Positions 1 to 8,154 of a DNA stretch of 64,000 bases are shown in pieces (the first letter of the stretch is position 1; every line of letters starts with the position of its first letter). The notes beneath the pieces are model-generated. The model had not been told where the DNA came from and searched no databases. It was given only the letters and a program-made list of their open reading frames with translations. The position numbers and the translations under genes are program-made. Source of the DNA: Amycolatopsis sp. CA-126428 (GTDB taxonomy: Bacteria > Actinomycetota > Actinomycetes > Mycobacteriales > Pseudonocardiaceae); the NCBI RefSeq assembly GCF_002904335.1, contig NZ_PPHF01000158.1, positions 17,823 to 81,822 of the forward strand, read 5' to 3'.

Positions 1-356
1 GACGCGATCGCCTGCCCCGCCGCCAGCCGCGGCAGCCAGTGGGTGCGCTGCTCCGGCGTCCCGTGGTGCACGATCGCCTGGCCGGCGATGCCGTTGTTGG
101 TGCCAAACAGGGACCGGAAGGCCGGCGTCGTCCAGCCGAGCTCGATCGCCAGCCGGACGTCTTCGGCCATGCCCAGGCCGAGCCCGCCGTACTCTTCCGG
201 CAGCGCCCAGCCGAACAGGCCCAGTTCCGCGGCCTTTTCCCGGATTTCCGCGGGAATTTCGTCCCGTTCGTCGATTTCGGCCTCGCGCGGCACGACCTCC
301 TTGCGCACGAAGTCCCGCGCCGCGCCGAGGACCTGCCCGAAAACGTCCGCGTCCAT
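1..356 (-). CDS. Acyl-CoA dehydrogenase, N-terminal part (runs off the window)
   Basis: The 118 codons read from the ATG at 356 give an acidic N-terminal helix rich in VRKEVVPREAEID followed by LPEEYGGLGLG and a segment ending in GIAGQAIVHHGTPEQ. This is the alpha-helical N-terminal domain of the acyl-CoA dehydrogenase family, FAD flavoproteins that form the 2,3 double bond in acyl-CoAs. The FAD-binding middle and the catalytic base lie outside the window, so substrate chain length cannot be judged. It is transcribed away from the cupin gene at 420. Confidence 0.85.
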   Translation of the reverse strand, partial: MDADVFGQVLGAARDFVRKEVVPREAEIDERDEIPAEIREKAAELGLFGWALPEEYGGLGLGMAEDVRLAIELGWTTPAFRSLFGTNNGIAGQAIVHHGTPEQRTHWLPRLAAGQAIA

Positions 357-419
357 GCGTCGGCACGCTACCCGGATCACTGCCCCCACGGGCACGGCCG
401 GACGCGGTAGCTTGGGCGG

Positions 420-836
420 ATGCGCAAGCAGATCACTGTTCTCGCCGCCGCAGCGCTCGCCGCCGTCCTGCTGCCGTCCACCGCTTCCGCGACGCCCGGC
501 AGCGGCGTCAGCGGCACGATCCTGGCCCAGAAGACCATCGGCCACACGGATTACACGCTGCGGGAGATCACCGTCCAGCCCGGCGGGTACACCGGCTGGC
601 ACTTCCACGACGGCACGCTCTACGCGTACGTGAAGGCCGGAACGCTGACGCACAACCTGGCCGACTGCAGCATCGACGGCATCTTCACCACCGGGCGCGC
701 GTTCACCGAGAAGCCCGACCAGGTGCACATCGGCCGCAACCTCGGGTCGACGCCGCTGGTGCTGGAAGTCCTGTACGTCCTCCCGGCGGGCAGCCCGCTG
801 TCGGAGGACGCCCCGAACCCCGGCTGCGGCTTCTAG
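420..836 (+). CDS. Secreted cupin-domain protein
   Basis: 138 aa. Residues 1-24 form a Sec signal peptide (MRK, a hydrophobic run of Ala/Leu/Val, then TASA as a probable cleavage site). The mature part is a single small cupin with the first metal-binding motif around GWHFHDGTLYAYVKAG and the second around DQVHIGRNLG. Cupins of this size act as metal-dependent enzymes or ligand sensors; the substrate is unknown. The 3' end overlaps the convergent MarR gene by 4 bp. Confidence 0.75.
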   Translation: MRKQITVLAAAALAAVLLPSTASATPGSGVSGTILAQKTIGHTDYTLREITVQPGGYTGWHFHDGTLYAYVKAGTLTHNLADCSIDGIFTTGRAFTEKPDQVHIGRNLGSTPLVLEVLYVLPAGSPLSEDAPNPGCGF

Positions 837-1297
837 TCCGCCAGCCAGCCCGCCGCGTCGAGCCGGTACGCCGCCGGGCCGACGACCGCGCGAAGGTCGT
901 TCTCGAGCGCGGTGATCCGGTCCGCGCCCACCGTGCGCGCCCAGTCCGCGCGCAGCTCGTCGAAGATGTCCGCCGACTTCCTGAGCGCGTCGATGCCGTG
1001 CTCGGTCAAGCGGACGATCTTGCGGCGCGCGTCCGCCGGGTCGTCGGCTCGCTCGGCGTACCCGAGCGCCTCGAGCCGGTCGACGGTCTTGCCCGCCGCC
1101 TGCTTGGAAACGCCGAGGCGGCGGCCGATCTCCGACGCTGTCGCGCCCTGGACGCCGACGGCCTGCATCGCGAAGCCGTACGACGGCCGGACGTCGGGGT
1201 GGCCGCGGCGGGCGAGCTCGGTGTGCAAGCGGTCGATGAGCGTGCGGAAGCCGCCGAAGAGCAGGAAGGGCAGCTCGTAGCCCGGCGTGTCGGTCAT
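833..1297 (-). CDS. MarR family transcriptional regulator
   Basis: 154 aa winged-helix protein. The recognition region reads ATASEIGRRLGVSKQAAGKTVDRLEALGYAER followed by the wing with DARRKIVRLTEHG, typical of MarR dimers that repress neighbouring stress or catabolic genes until a ligand binds. It is divergent from the AhpD-like gene at 1381, and a perfect inverted repeat lies between them, so autoregulation and control of that gene are likely. The ligand is unknown. Confidence 0.9.
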   Translation of the reverse strand: MTDTPGYELPFLLFGGFRTLIDRLHTELARRGHPDVRPSYGFAMQAVGVQGATASEIGRRLGVSKQAAGKTVDRLEALGYAERADDPADARRKIVRLTEHGIDALRKSADIFDELRADWARTVGADRITALENDLRAVVGPAAYRLDAAGWLAD

Positions 1298-1312
1298 GAC
1301 CTCTTGCCAAAC

Positions 1313-1353
1313 TCGACAACCAGGTTTACTGTTTCGACAACCACGTTGTCGAA
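1313..1353. promoter_or_regulatory. Probable MarR operator in the divergent promoter
   Basis: TTCGACAAC at 1333-1341 and GTTGTCGAA at 1345-1353 form a perfect 9-bp inverted repeat with a 3-bp spacer. A further half-site TCGACAAC lies at 1313-1320, one to two turns upstream. The position between the MarR gene and its divergent neighbour, and the size of the repeat, fit a MarR dimer site; binding itself is inferred. Confidence 0.7.
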
Positions 1354-1380
1354 CCTACTCTGCCCACCTTGGGAGTCACC

Positions 1381-1926
1381 TTGTTCGCCGATCACACCCC
1401 GGAGTCTGCACCCCCCGCCGCGCGCCCCGCGATGACGGCCACCGCGAAGAAGTTCGGCCGCGTGCCGTCGGCCGTCGCCCGGCTGGCGACCTCACCGGAA
1501 CTGCTCAACGGGTTCCTCAAGCTCAGCGCGATCTTCGAAGCCACGACCCTGACGGCACTGGAACGCGAAGTGCTGATCATGGCGGTGGCCGCGCGCAACG
1601 AGTGCCACCTCTGCGTGGCGATGCACACGGCCACGCTGACCCGCCTGTCCGCCGCCCCCGAACTGGTGGCGGCGCTGCGGGCGGAATCCCCGCTTCCGGA
1701 GCCGCGGCTGGAGGCCCTGCGCGTCTTCGTCCACGCGGTCATGGACACCAGGGGCGAAGTCCCGGCCGAGGGACTGGCGGCGTTCACCGGCGCCGGCTAC
1801 ACGCAGCGGAACGCCCTGGAGGTGGTGCTGGGAATCGGGACGTACACGCTGTCCACGTTCGCGAACCGCCTCACCCGCGCCCCACTCGACGACGTCTTCG
1901 CCGAGCACGCCTGGCACGCGGCGTGA
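1381..1926 (+). CDS. Carboxymuconolactone decarboxylase / AhpD-like protein
   Basis: 181 aa. The core motif ARNECHLCVAMHTATL has the E-C-x2-C-x3-H arrangement of the AhpD/CMD family, in which the two cysteines and histidine act in peroxide or organic hydroperoxide reduction. The TTG at 1381 is chosen because GGGAG sits 5 bp upstream (1371-1375); the in-frame TTG at 1369 has no ribosome site. Divergent from a MarR regulator, which fits an oxidative or electrophile response gene. Confidence 0.85.
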   Translation: MFADHTPESAPPAARPAMTATAKKFGRVPSAVARLATSPELLNGFLKLSAIFEATTLTALEREVLIMAVAARNECHLCVAMHTATLTRLSAAPELVAALRAESPLPEPRLEALRVFVHAVMDTRGEVPAEGLAAFTGAGYTQRNALEVVLGIGTYTLSTFANRLTRAPLDDVFAEHAWHAA

Positions 1927-1932
1927 GCCCGG

Positions 1933-2514
1933 TCAGCGGGGCACGACGGTGCGGCCGTTCGCGTCGCCTTCGACGAGTCCGCGGTAGGCCTCGGCGACGA
2001 CCGCCACCGGCGTCCCGCCGCGACCGTCCTCCCCCATCGCTACGAGGGTTTCGCTGATCCAGCCAGGGCTGACGACGTTGATCCGCGGCCCGCGCGGCAG
2101 CTCGGCGGCGGCCGACCGGACGAAGCCCTCGAGCCCGGCATTGACGAGCGCGCCGAGCCCGCTGCCCGGGATCGGCTCGGTGAACGTCCCGCCGGTGAGC
2201 GTGATCGAGCCCCCGGCGGACAGGCGCCGCGCCGCGCGCCGGGCGAGCGCGACCTGGCCGAGCAGCTTGGCGCGAAGGTCGTCGAGCACCTGCGCGTCGG
2301 TCAGCTCGGTGAGCGGGCGCAGCGGCACGTTGGCGGCGCAGCACACGACGGCGTCCGGGCCGGTCTCGAAGAGCGCGTCGAGCGATGCCGGGTCGTTCAG
2401 GTCCGCACCGACCGGCGACGTCCGCGAGACGGGCAAGACCTCGTGGCGTGGTTCGAGGGCGGCGGCGACGGCTCGTCCGACGAGCCCGGTGGCGCCCAGC
2501 AGGAGGATCTTCAC
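1933..2514 (-). CDS. Short-chain dehydrogenase/reductase (small)
   Basis: 193 aa from the GTG at 2514, which starts directly with the beta1 strand KILLLGATGLVGRAVA carrying the NAD(P)-binding Gly-rich loop. The usual YxxxK is not intact: the middle reads TLTGGTFTEPIPGSGLGALVNAGLEGFVRSAA, so the catalytic Tyr/Lys are replaced and catalysis is doubtful or unusual. INVVSPGWI near residue 150 is the conserved SDR C-terminal turn. Family members of this short size include ScmF-like reductases. The longer frame upstream to 2616 is unlikely because it lacks a fold before the Rossmann motif. Confidence 0.75.
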   Translation of the reverse strand: MKILLLGATGLVGRAVAAALEPRHEVLPVSRTSPVGADLNDPASLDALFETGPDAVVCCAANVPLRPLTELTDAQVLDDLRAKLLGQVALARRAARRLSAGGSITLTGGTFTEPIPGSGLGALVNAGLEGFVRSAAAELPRGPRINVVSPGWISETLVAMGEDGRGGTPVAVVAEAYRGLVEGDANGRTVVPR

Positions 2515-2636
2515 GCCTTCGAAGCTAGCCCCGGCAACCGCGATTCCGCCGTCCCGAAAAAATCTTCGCCACCCGTGTCCGGTCCCCCGCGCCGGCTCCG
2601 ACCCCCTGGCAAACAAACCACGGAGAAGGAGCGGAC

Positions 2637-4079
2637 ATGGAGAAGCCGGCCGGACGGCGGGAGTGGCTGGGACTGGCGGTCCTGGTGCTGCCCACCCTGC
2701 TCGTCGCGATGGACATGACCTCGCTGTTCCTCGCGCTGCCGCAGCTGAGCGCGGATCTCGGCGCCAGCAGTACCGAACAACTGTGGATCACCGACAGCTA
2801 CGGCTTCGTCGTCGCCGGGTTCGTCATCACCATGGGCACGCTCGGCGACCGGATCGGGCGGCGACGGCTCCTGCTGGCGGGCGGCGGTGCCTTCGGGCTC
2901 CTGTCGATCGTCGCCGCGTTCTCGACCGGGCCGGTGATGCTCATCGTCGTCCGGGCGGCGCTCGGGGTCGCCGGGGCGACGCTGATGCCGTCGACGCTCG
3001 CCTTGATCACGAACATGTTCCGCGACGAGAAGCAGCGCGGGAAAGCCATCTCGATCTGGGCCACCTGCCAGTTCGCGGGCGGCGCGGCCGGTCCGGTGTT
3101 CGCCGGCTTCCTGCTCCAGCACTTCTCGTGGAGCTCGGTGTTCCTGGTCGCCGTCCCGGCCGTGGCCGTCCTTCTCGTGGCAGGCCCGGTGCTGCTGCCC
3201 GAGTTCCGCGCGCCGGCGTCCGGGCGGCTGGACCTGCCCGGGGTGGCGCTCTCGCTGGCCGCGGTGCTGCTGATCGTGTTCGGCCTCAAGCAGCTGGCGA
3301 CCGGCTCGCTCGTCCTGCCGCTCGCGGCGATCGCCACCGGGACGCTGCTGGGCACCGTCTTCGCCCGCCGTCAGCTCACGACCGCGTCGCCGCTGCTGGA
3401 CCTGCGGCTGTTCCGGAACCGCCCGTTCACCGCGGTGCTGGTCGCGCTGGTGTTCGCGGGCGTCGCGATGGCCGGCGTCGGCCTGCTGGTGACGCAGTAC
3501 CTGCAGAGCGTCCTCGGCCACTCCCCGCTCGTTTCGGCGCTGCTGTTCGCGCCGATGGGCCTGGGCGTGGCGGCGGGCACGATGACGGCACCGGCGTTGA
3601 CCCGGTACGTCACCCCGCCCACGGCGATCGCGGGCGGCCTGGCCCTGTCGGCGGCGGGCAGCCTCCTGCTGACCGTCACCGGCGGGCTGGTGCCGGTCGT
3701 GGTGGGCATCACGGTGCTGACGCTGGGCACGGGCCCGCTGTTCGCACTGGGCATCGGCCTGGTGGTGGGATCGGTCCCGCCGGAGCGCGCGGGCTCGGCG
3801 GCCTCGATGGCCGACACCGGCAACTACCTCGGCGGATCGCTGGGCATGGCGTTGATCGGCCTGACGGCGTCGGCGGTGTACCACGGAGTGTTCCCGGCGG
3901 GGACGACTCTCGCGGTCGACGTCACCCGGCCGGCTGTGGCCGAGCAGGCGAAAGAGGCGTTCACGACGGCGCTGAACGTGACGGGCGTGATCGCGGCGGC
4001 GCTGTTCGCGGGGCTGGCGTTGCTGGTGACGTCGATGCGCCGGACGGCCGTCGTCCCCGTACCGGCCATGGCGGAGTGA
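2637..4079 (+). CDS. MFS drug exporter, DHA2 (EmrB/QacA-type, 14 TM)
   Basis: 480 aa integral membrane protein with about 14 hydrophobic segments. The N-terminal LVAMDMTSLFLALPQLSADL (motif D1-like) and GDRIGRRRLLLAG (MFS motif A) are clear. An AAGGAG ribosome site precedes the ATG. Families of this type, such as SmvA and LfrA, export cationic drugs by proton antiport. The gene is divergent from the SDR at 2514 and has no adjacent TetR, so its control is not obvious. Confidence 0.88.
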   Translation: MEKPAGRREWLGLAVLVLPTLLVAMDMTSLFLALPQLSADLGASSTEQLWITDSYGFVVAGFVITMGTLGDRIGRRRLLLAGGGAFGLLSIVAAFSTGPVMLIVVRAALGVAGATLMPSTLALITNMFRDEKQRGKAISIWATCQFAGGAAGPVFAGFLLQHFSWSSVFLVAVPAVAVLLVAGPVLLPEFRAPASGRLDLPGVALSLAAVLLIVFGLKQLATGSLVLPLAAIATGTLLGTVFARRQLTTASPLLDLRLFRNRPFTAVLVALVFAGVAMAGVGLLVTQYLQSVLGHSPLVSALLFAPMGLGVAAGTMTAPALTRYVTPPTAIAGGLALSAAGSLLLTVTGGLVPVVVGITVLTLGTGPLFALGIGLVVGSVPPERAGSAASMADTGNYLGGSLGMALIGLTASAVYHGVFPAGTTLAVDVTRPAVAEQAKEAFTTALNVTGVIAAALFAGLALLVTSMRRTAVVPVPAMAE

Positions 4080-4262
4080 CGCACACGCGTCCGCGGTACC
4101 CGGCGGATCTCCGCGATCGAGGCATAGGTAGATCCACTCAGACGGCGTCTGCGTAGATCCTCCCGACTTGCATTTCCCCTGCTCAAGCGGCTATCGCACA
4201 GTTGTTCCCGCTTGATGTCATACCTTAGAGTGACAGAGCTGCTACAAACCGGGGAGGGCATT

Positions 4263-4580
4263 GTGAGCACGGGTTATCAGGTGGTGATCACCAAGATCCG
4301 CCATACCGGACAAGCCGCAGGGCGGGTGGCTGACGGCCTGCGCAGCGCGGGGTGCACGGCGGCCGTACCCAGTGGCGATTTGGGGATGCCGGGGTCGCGC
4401 GCAGCGCTGAAGATGGCTGAAGTCAAACACGTTTTGGTGTACCGGCAACAGAGATTCGAATCCCGGCTGGACAAGCATGCGGCCAACATGACCACGGCTG
4501 CTGACCACTACGCGGCGCAGGAGTCGGCAGCAGCCGCAGACCTCTCCACGCGGGCCACGGGTCCGGTGGAGGCCGGCTGA
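4263..4580 (+). CDS. EspC-like / WXG100-like small protein
   Basis: 105 aa, predicted all-helical, with an early HTGQAAGRVADGLRSAGC helix and a later AEVKHVLVYRQQRFESRLDKHAANM helix. The GTG at 4263 follows GGGGAGGG (4251-4258), a better start than the ATG at 4212. Its size, helix-turn-helix hairpin build and position directly before a DUF1023 hydrolase match the EspC-type substrates associated with type VII secretion in actinobacteria. The family assignment is inferred from fold and neighbourhood. It overlaps the next start by one base (TGATG), so the two genes are coupled. Confidence 0.6.
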   Translation: MSTGYQVVITKIRHTGQAAGRVADGLRSAGCTAAVPSGDLGMPGSRAALKMAEVKHVLVYRQQRFESRLDKHAANMTTAADHYAAQESAAAADLSTRATGPVEAG

Positions 4581-6274
4581 TGGTCACCTGGTCTGACGTG
4601 ACGCGGTGGAGCCCCGCCGTCTTGCAAGGCGCCGTCGGTGACCTCAATGCCGCCTACAACAAGCTGGTGGCCTGCTCGGACGACCTGAGGGCTGTCAACA
4701 CGCCAGAGGGCTGGCACGGCGAGGCCGCCGACACCGCGGCGAAGGAAGTCAACGGCATCATCGACGGCCTCGAGGAATATGCCGCGGACCTCGCTGCTCT
4801 GCGCCGGAGGGCGGGCGACGTCGGCGACGCCATCACGGGCGTTCAGAACGGCGTCAGGGAAGCCGAGGCGATCGCTGCACACAACCACTTCACCATTGCC
4901 GGTGACGGCGCGATCGTGGACAACGGGGCGCCCGAGGTGCCGGAGGATCAGCGCGAACCGGTAGCCGAAGAACGCGGCCGCATCGCCGAGGAGCTCAAGG
5001 ATCGCGTCGAGGAAGTTTTGCGGCAGGCGACGAACATCGACGAAGACCTGTGCGCAGTGCTCGACCTCATCCGGGCCGGCCAGGTCATCGATGCCACAGC
5101 CAACGACAACGAGCACACGAGCCTGGCCGCAGCCGGTAACTCCGGAGCCGCCAACGCTGCTCCCTCGATCATGCCTCCGCCGGCGGTCGACGCGGACCCG
5201 TCGATGAACGCGGCCTGGTGGGCGGCGCTGTCGGACAAGGAGCGGCAGGAACTGATCGCCCGACACCCCGACTGGGTGGGGAACCGGGACGGCATCAAGG
5301 CCGTCGATCGCAGCAACGCCAATCTGGTCCTCGTCGAGCAGGAGAAGCGCAGTTTCGCTGCGGAACTCGACCGGCTGCGGCGCGACGGCGGCGACTCCGG
5401 CGAGATCGCCCGGGTCGAAGAACGGCTCAAAGCACTTGATGCGATCTCCGGCATGATGCACGACCCGGACGGCAGCCTGAACCCCCACCGCCAGCTGATG
5501 TCCGTGGACATGACCGGCGACCACCCCAAGGCCGCCATCGCCAACGGCGATGTCGACACGGCACAGCATGTCGCCGTCTTCACCCCCGGCATGAACAGCA
5601 CGGTGGACGGCAACATGCACGGCTACGTCGACGACATGGACAGCGTCCAACGCAGCGCGGAGCGGATGCTCGCCACCCAAGGCGGCGGCACGGTCGCCAC
5701 CGTGACGTGGATCGGCTACGAGCCCTCGTCCTTCGACGACAAGGGCTCGCTGACGGGGCTCATCACCAGCGAGAACGCCAACATCGGCGGCGACAAGCTG
5801 GCGCGGTTCGACCAGGGCATCGACGCCGCTCGCCCGACGGACCCGCACTTCACCGCCCTCGGGCACTCGCAGGGATCCATCGTGACCGGCATCAGCCTGA
5901 CCCACGGCGGCACGGGCGTCGATGACGCGGTGGTGTTCGGCTCGCCGGGCGTGGCGGACCACTTCGGCATCGACAACACCGCTCATGACCTCAAGGTGCC
6001 GGGCGGCCACGCGTACAACATCACGGCCGGCGGTGACCCTGTCGCGCAATGGGTGCCTGAAACGTGGCGCTACGGCGCGGCCCCCTACGCGATGGACGGC
6101 ATGACTCAACTGTCGGCCGGCGCAGCCACCGGCTCGGACGGTGCCCCTCTGGCCGCGTCATACGGACACAGCGAGTACACCCGGACGCTGCCGGATGGCA
6201 GCGACACCACCAGCAAGCACAACATTGCGGCCATCGTGGCGGGTATGCCGCAGCTTGCGATACCCGCACGGTAG
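4580..6274 (+). CDS. Alpha/beta hydrolase, DUF1023 type, with N-terminal WXG100-like helical domain
   Basis: 564 aa. Residues 1-150 are helical and contain the WHGEAADTAAKEVNG turn typical of WXG-like domains; residues about 300-500 form a DUF1023 alpha/beta hydrolase with the nucleophile elbow GHSQGS and a downstream GGHAYNITAGGDPVAQ carrying likely acid/His residues. No signal peptide is visible, consistent with export through a type VII apparatus together with the preceding EspC-like protein. The enzymatic substrate (lipid ester or peptide) is unknown. Known homologues occur in actinomycetes next to small helical partners and lipoproteins. Confidence 0.75.
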   Translation: MVTWSDVTRWSPAVLQGAVGDLNAAYNKLVACSDDLRAVNTPEGWHGEAADTAAKEVNGIIDGLEEYAADLAALRRRAGDVGDAITGVQNGVREAEAIAAHNHFTIAGDGAIVDNGAPEVPEDQREPVAEERGRIAEELKDRVEEVLRQATNIDEDLCAVLDLIRAGQVIDATANDNEHTSLAAAGNSGAANAAPSIMPPPAVDADPSMNAAWWAALSDKERQELIARHPDWVGNRDGIKAVDRSNANLVLVEQEKRSFAAELDRLRRDGGDSGEIARVEERLKALDAISGMMHDPDGSLNPHRQLMSVDMTGDHPKAAIANGDVDTAQHVAVFTPGMNSTVDGNMHGYVDDMDSVQRSAERMLATQGGGTVATVTWIGYEPSSFDDKGSLTGLITSENANIGGDKLARFDQGIDAARPTDPHFTALGHSQGSIVTGISLTHGGTGVDDAVVFGSPGVADHFGIDNTAHDLKVPGGHAYNITAGGDPVAQWVPETWRYGAAPYAMDGMTQLSAGAATGSDGAPLAASYGHSEYTRTLPDGSDTTSKHNIAAIVAGMPQLAIPAR

Positions 6275-6287
6275 GAAGATGACCTCC

Positions 6288-6878
6288 ATGCCCACCAGAA
6301 CGTTGCTGGCCGCCGCGATGGCCGCGGGCACGCTACTGCTCGCCGCCTGCGATGACGGCGGTCGATACCTCGGAACGCCTTCACCGGAGACACCAGTGCC
6401 CAGCCAGCAGCAGTACGCCGAACTCCTGCGGCGGCCGACGATCGACGAGGCCGACGCTCGCTACGAGGAAGCCCGGAAGACGCTGCAAACGAAGTTGACC
6501 GACGGACTCGGCCTCACGGGCTGGGCCGACAAGCACGATGGCCGTCAGTCAGGCTGCGCCAACGAATTCCCGGGCGTCGACAGCCGCGACGCGGTGCGCG
6601 CGTTCCTCAGCTTCATCACCGCGCCCAAGGGTATCTCCGGCGAGCAGTGGGCCGACGCGAAGCGCATCGCGACGGAAGTCGGCGCCGGCTACGGGTTCAC
6701 GAAACCTGGGGTGCAGACGAACAAGCCACCCACGTTCGAGTTCGCATTGCGGGATCAATACGGAGCCACGCTGACCCTGTCGGCGGGCACGACCACGGTC
6801 ATCTCGATCGAAACGGGCTGCCACCTGACCACGGAAGCCAAGGCGCGGATCGGCGCGAGCGCGACCACGCAACGATAG
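6288..6878 (+). CDS. Lipoprotein, LppA-like
   Basis: 196 aa. A short charged start is followed by a hydrophobic stretch ending in the lipobox LLAAC, so the mature protein is lipid-anchored outside the membrane from Cys at about residue 22. The mature part begins RRPTIDEADARYEEAR and contains two further cysteines (SGCANEF and ETGCHL). The start at 6288 is chosen because AGGAAG ends 9 bp upstream; an in-frame ATG at 6279 abuts that site. It lies 13 bp after the DUF1023 gene, so it is likely co-transcribed. Similarity to the mycobacterial LppA family is suggested by the RPxIxxADARYE opening. Confidence 0.7.
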   Translation: MPTRTLLAAAMAAGTLLLAACDDGGRYLGTPSPETPVPSQQQYAELLRRPTIDEADARYEEARKTLQTKLTDGLGLTGWADKHDGRQSGCANEFPGVDSRDAVRAFLSFITAPKGISGEQWADAKRIATEVGAGYGFTKPGVQTNKPPTFEFALRDQYGATLTLSAGTTTVISIETGCHLTTEAKARIGASATTQR

Positions 6879-7074
6879 CGAGCGTGCCGGTCTGTGCCGC
6901 CGTTCGTGGCGCGGCCCAGGTGGCCGGAGACGAGCCGACGGATTCACCCGATGGGACGCAGGGCTGGACCGTCGAGCGCGGAAATGGACACACATCATCT
7001 AGATACGGAAAATGACAACAATGTCACACTCGGCAATGTTCTTCGCTGGCCAACGGCGTGCAAGACGAGGACGT

Positions 7075-7149
7075 TGGTGGGCGCAGCAGGGTTCGAACCT
7101 GCGACCGCTCGGGTGTAAACCGAGTGCTCTTCCGCTGAGCTATGCGCCC
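7075..7149 (-). tRNA. tRNA-Val (anticodon TAC)
   Basis: On the minus strand the acceptor arms GGGCGC/GCGCCC pair, the D-arm contains AGCTCAGC, the anticodon stem CTCGG/CCGAG closes a loop TTTACAC with anticodon TAC, and the T-arm is GCAGGTTCGAACCCTGC. The 3' CCA is encoded (7075-7077). This gives a complete cloverleaf. No integrase or repeated 3' end is seen beside it, so it is not used as an attachment site here. Confidence 0.95.
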
Positions 7150-7152
7150 GCA

Positions 7153-7178
7153 GGCGGCGGCCCCGCAGGACCGCCGCC
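7153..7178 (-). terminator. Hairpin after the peroxiredoxin gene
   Basis: GGCGGCGG (7153-7160) and CCGCCGCC (7171-7178) form an 8-bp GC stem with a 10-nt loop, just beyond the peroxiredoxin stop codon and before the tRNA. No U-tract, as usual in high-GC actinomycetes. Confidence 0.5.
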
Positions 7179-7187
7179 GAAGGGAAC

Positions 7188-7649
7188 TCAAGCCAGTTCG
7201 GCCACGGCCTTCTTCCAGCCCTGCTGGTCGCGGGCCTCGCCCGGCGCGTTGACCTCGGCGAACCGGACCACACCGGAGGTGTCGATCAGGAACGTGCCGC
7301 GGACCGCCAGGCCGGCGTCGGCGTTGAAGACGCCGTACGCCTGCGCCACCTCGCCGTGCGGCCAGAAGTCGGACAGCAGCGGGAACTGGTAGCCCTCCTT
7401 CTCGGCCCACGCCTTCAGGGAAAACGGCGTGTCGACCGAGACGCCCAGGACCTGGACGCCCTTGTTGTCGTAGTCCGCGAACTCGTCGCGGAGCTGGCAC
7501 AGCTCGCCGGTGCAGATGCCGCTGAACGCGAAGGGGTAGAAGACCAGCAGCACCGGCTTGTCACCCCGGAACGACGACAGCTGGACGGGCTGCTTGTTGT
7601 AGTCGTTGAGCGTGAAGTCAGGGGCCTCAGAACCGACCTCGACGGTCAT
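7188..7649 (-). CDS. Peroxiredoxin, AhpE-like
   Basis: 153 aa thioredoxin-fold peroxidase that reduces hydroperoxides in the cytosol. The active-site region reads FYPFAFSGICTGELCQLRDE: the peroxidatic Cys follows the T/S-x-x-C pattern of peroxiredoxins, and a second Cys four residues later (GELC) is present. RGTFLIDTSGVVRF is the conserved C-terminal strand. The ATG at 7649 starts MTVEVGSEAPDF, the normal family start, preceded by GAGAGGAAA; longer upstream frames lack homology. Assignment to the AhpE subgroup rests on length and sequence pattern. Confidence 0.9.
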   Translation of the reverse strand: MTVEVGSEAPDFTLNDYNKQPVQLSSFRGDKPVLLVFYPFAFSGICTGELCQLRDEFADYDNKGVQVLGVSVDTPFSLKAWAEKEGYQFPLLSDFWPHGEVAQAYGVFNADAGLAVRGTFLIDTSGVVRFAEVNAPGEARDQQGWKKAVAELA

Positions 7650-7722
7650 ACCAGCGTTTCCTCTCCCGAACGGACACGTGCCTGCGACGACAACCCTATC
7701 GTGTCCGTCCGGCGGGACCGGC

Positions 7723-8154
7723 TCAGCGCTGCTTCGACTTCGACTTGGGAGACACCAAGCGGGTGCCGATCCAGTTCGGGCCGACACTGATGTTGGCGGT
7801 CTGGGCCAGGCCGACCACGGGCACCGCTTCGGCGATTTCGCTCGGCTCGACGTGCCCGGGCTGTCCCGTCTTCGGGGTCAGCACCCAGATCACGCCGGTC
7901 TCCTCCAGGGGGCCCCGGGCGTCGATGAGCGCGTCGCCCAGGTCGCCGTCGTCCTCGCGCCACCAGAGCAGCACCACGTCGATGACCTCGTCGGCTTCCT
8001 CGTCGAGGATGTCCCCGCCGATCTGCTCCTCGATCGCCGCGCGGACGTCGTCGTCGACGTCCTCGTCCCAGCCGATCTCCTGGACCACCATCTCGGGCTT
8101 GATGCCGAGCCTCTCGGCGACGCTGCTCTGATCAGCGTCTCCCGCGGCGACCAC
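7723..8154 (-). CDS. DUF3052 family protein
   Basis: 143 aa acidic protein. Signature stretches are RLGIKPEMVVQEIGWDEDVD, VVLLWWREDDGDLGDAL and WVLTPKTGQPG, all typical of the actinobacterial DUF3052 family of unknown function. The GTG at 8154 is preferred because GGAGG lies about 10 bp upstream. It is divergent from aceE, an arrangement also known in Streptomyces, which suggests a conserved but undefined link with pyruvate metabolism. Confidence 0.85.
   Translation of the reverse strand: MVAAGDADQSSVAERLGIKPEMVVQEIGWDEDVDDDVRAAIEEQIGGDILDEEADEVIDVVLLWWREDDGDLGDALIDARGPLEETGVIWVLTPKTGQPGHVEPSEIAEAVPVVGLAQTANISVGPNWIGTRLVSPKSKSKQR

Noticed and set aside
7075..7149. tRNA-Val as integration site
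   Set aside because: No repeated 3' end of the tRNA is found near the mobile block or elsewhere in the window.
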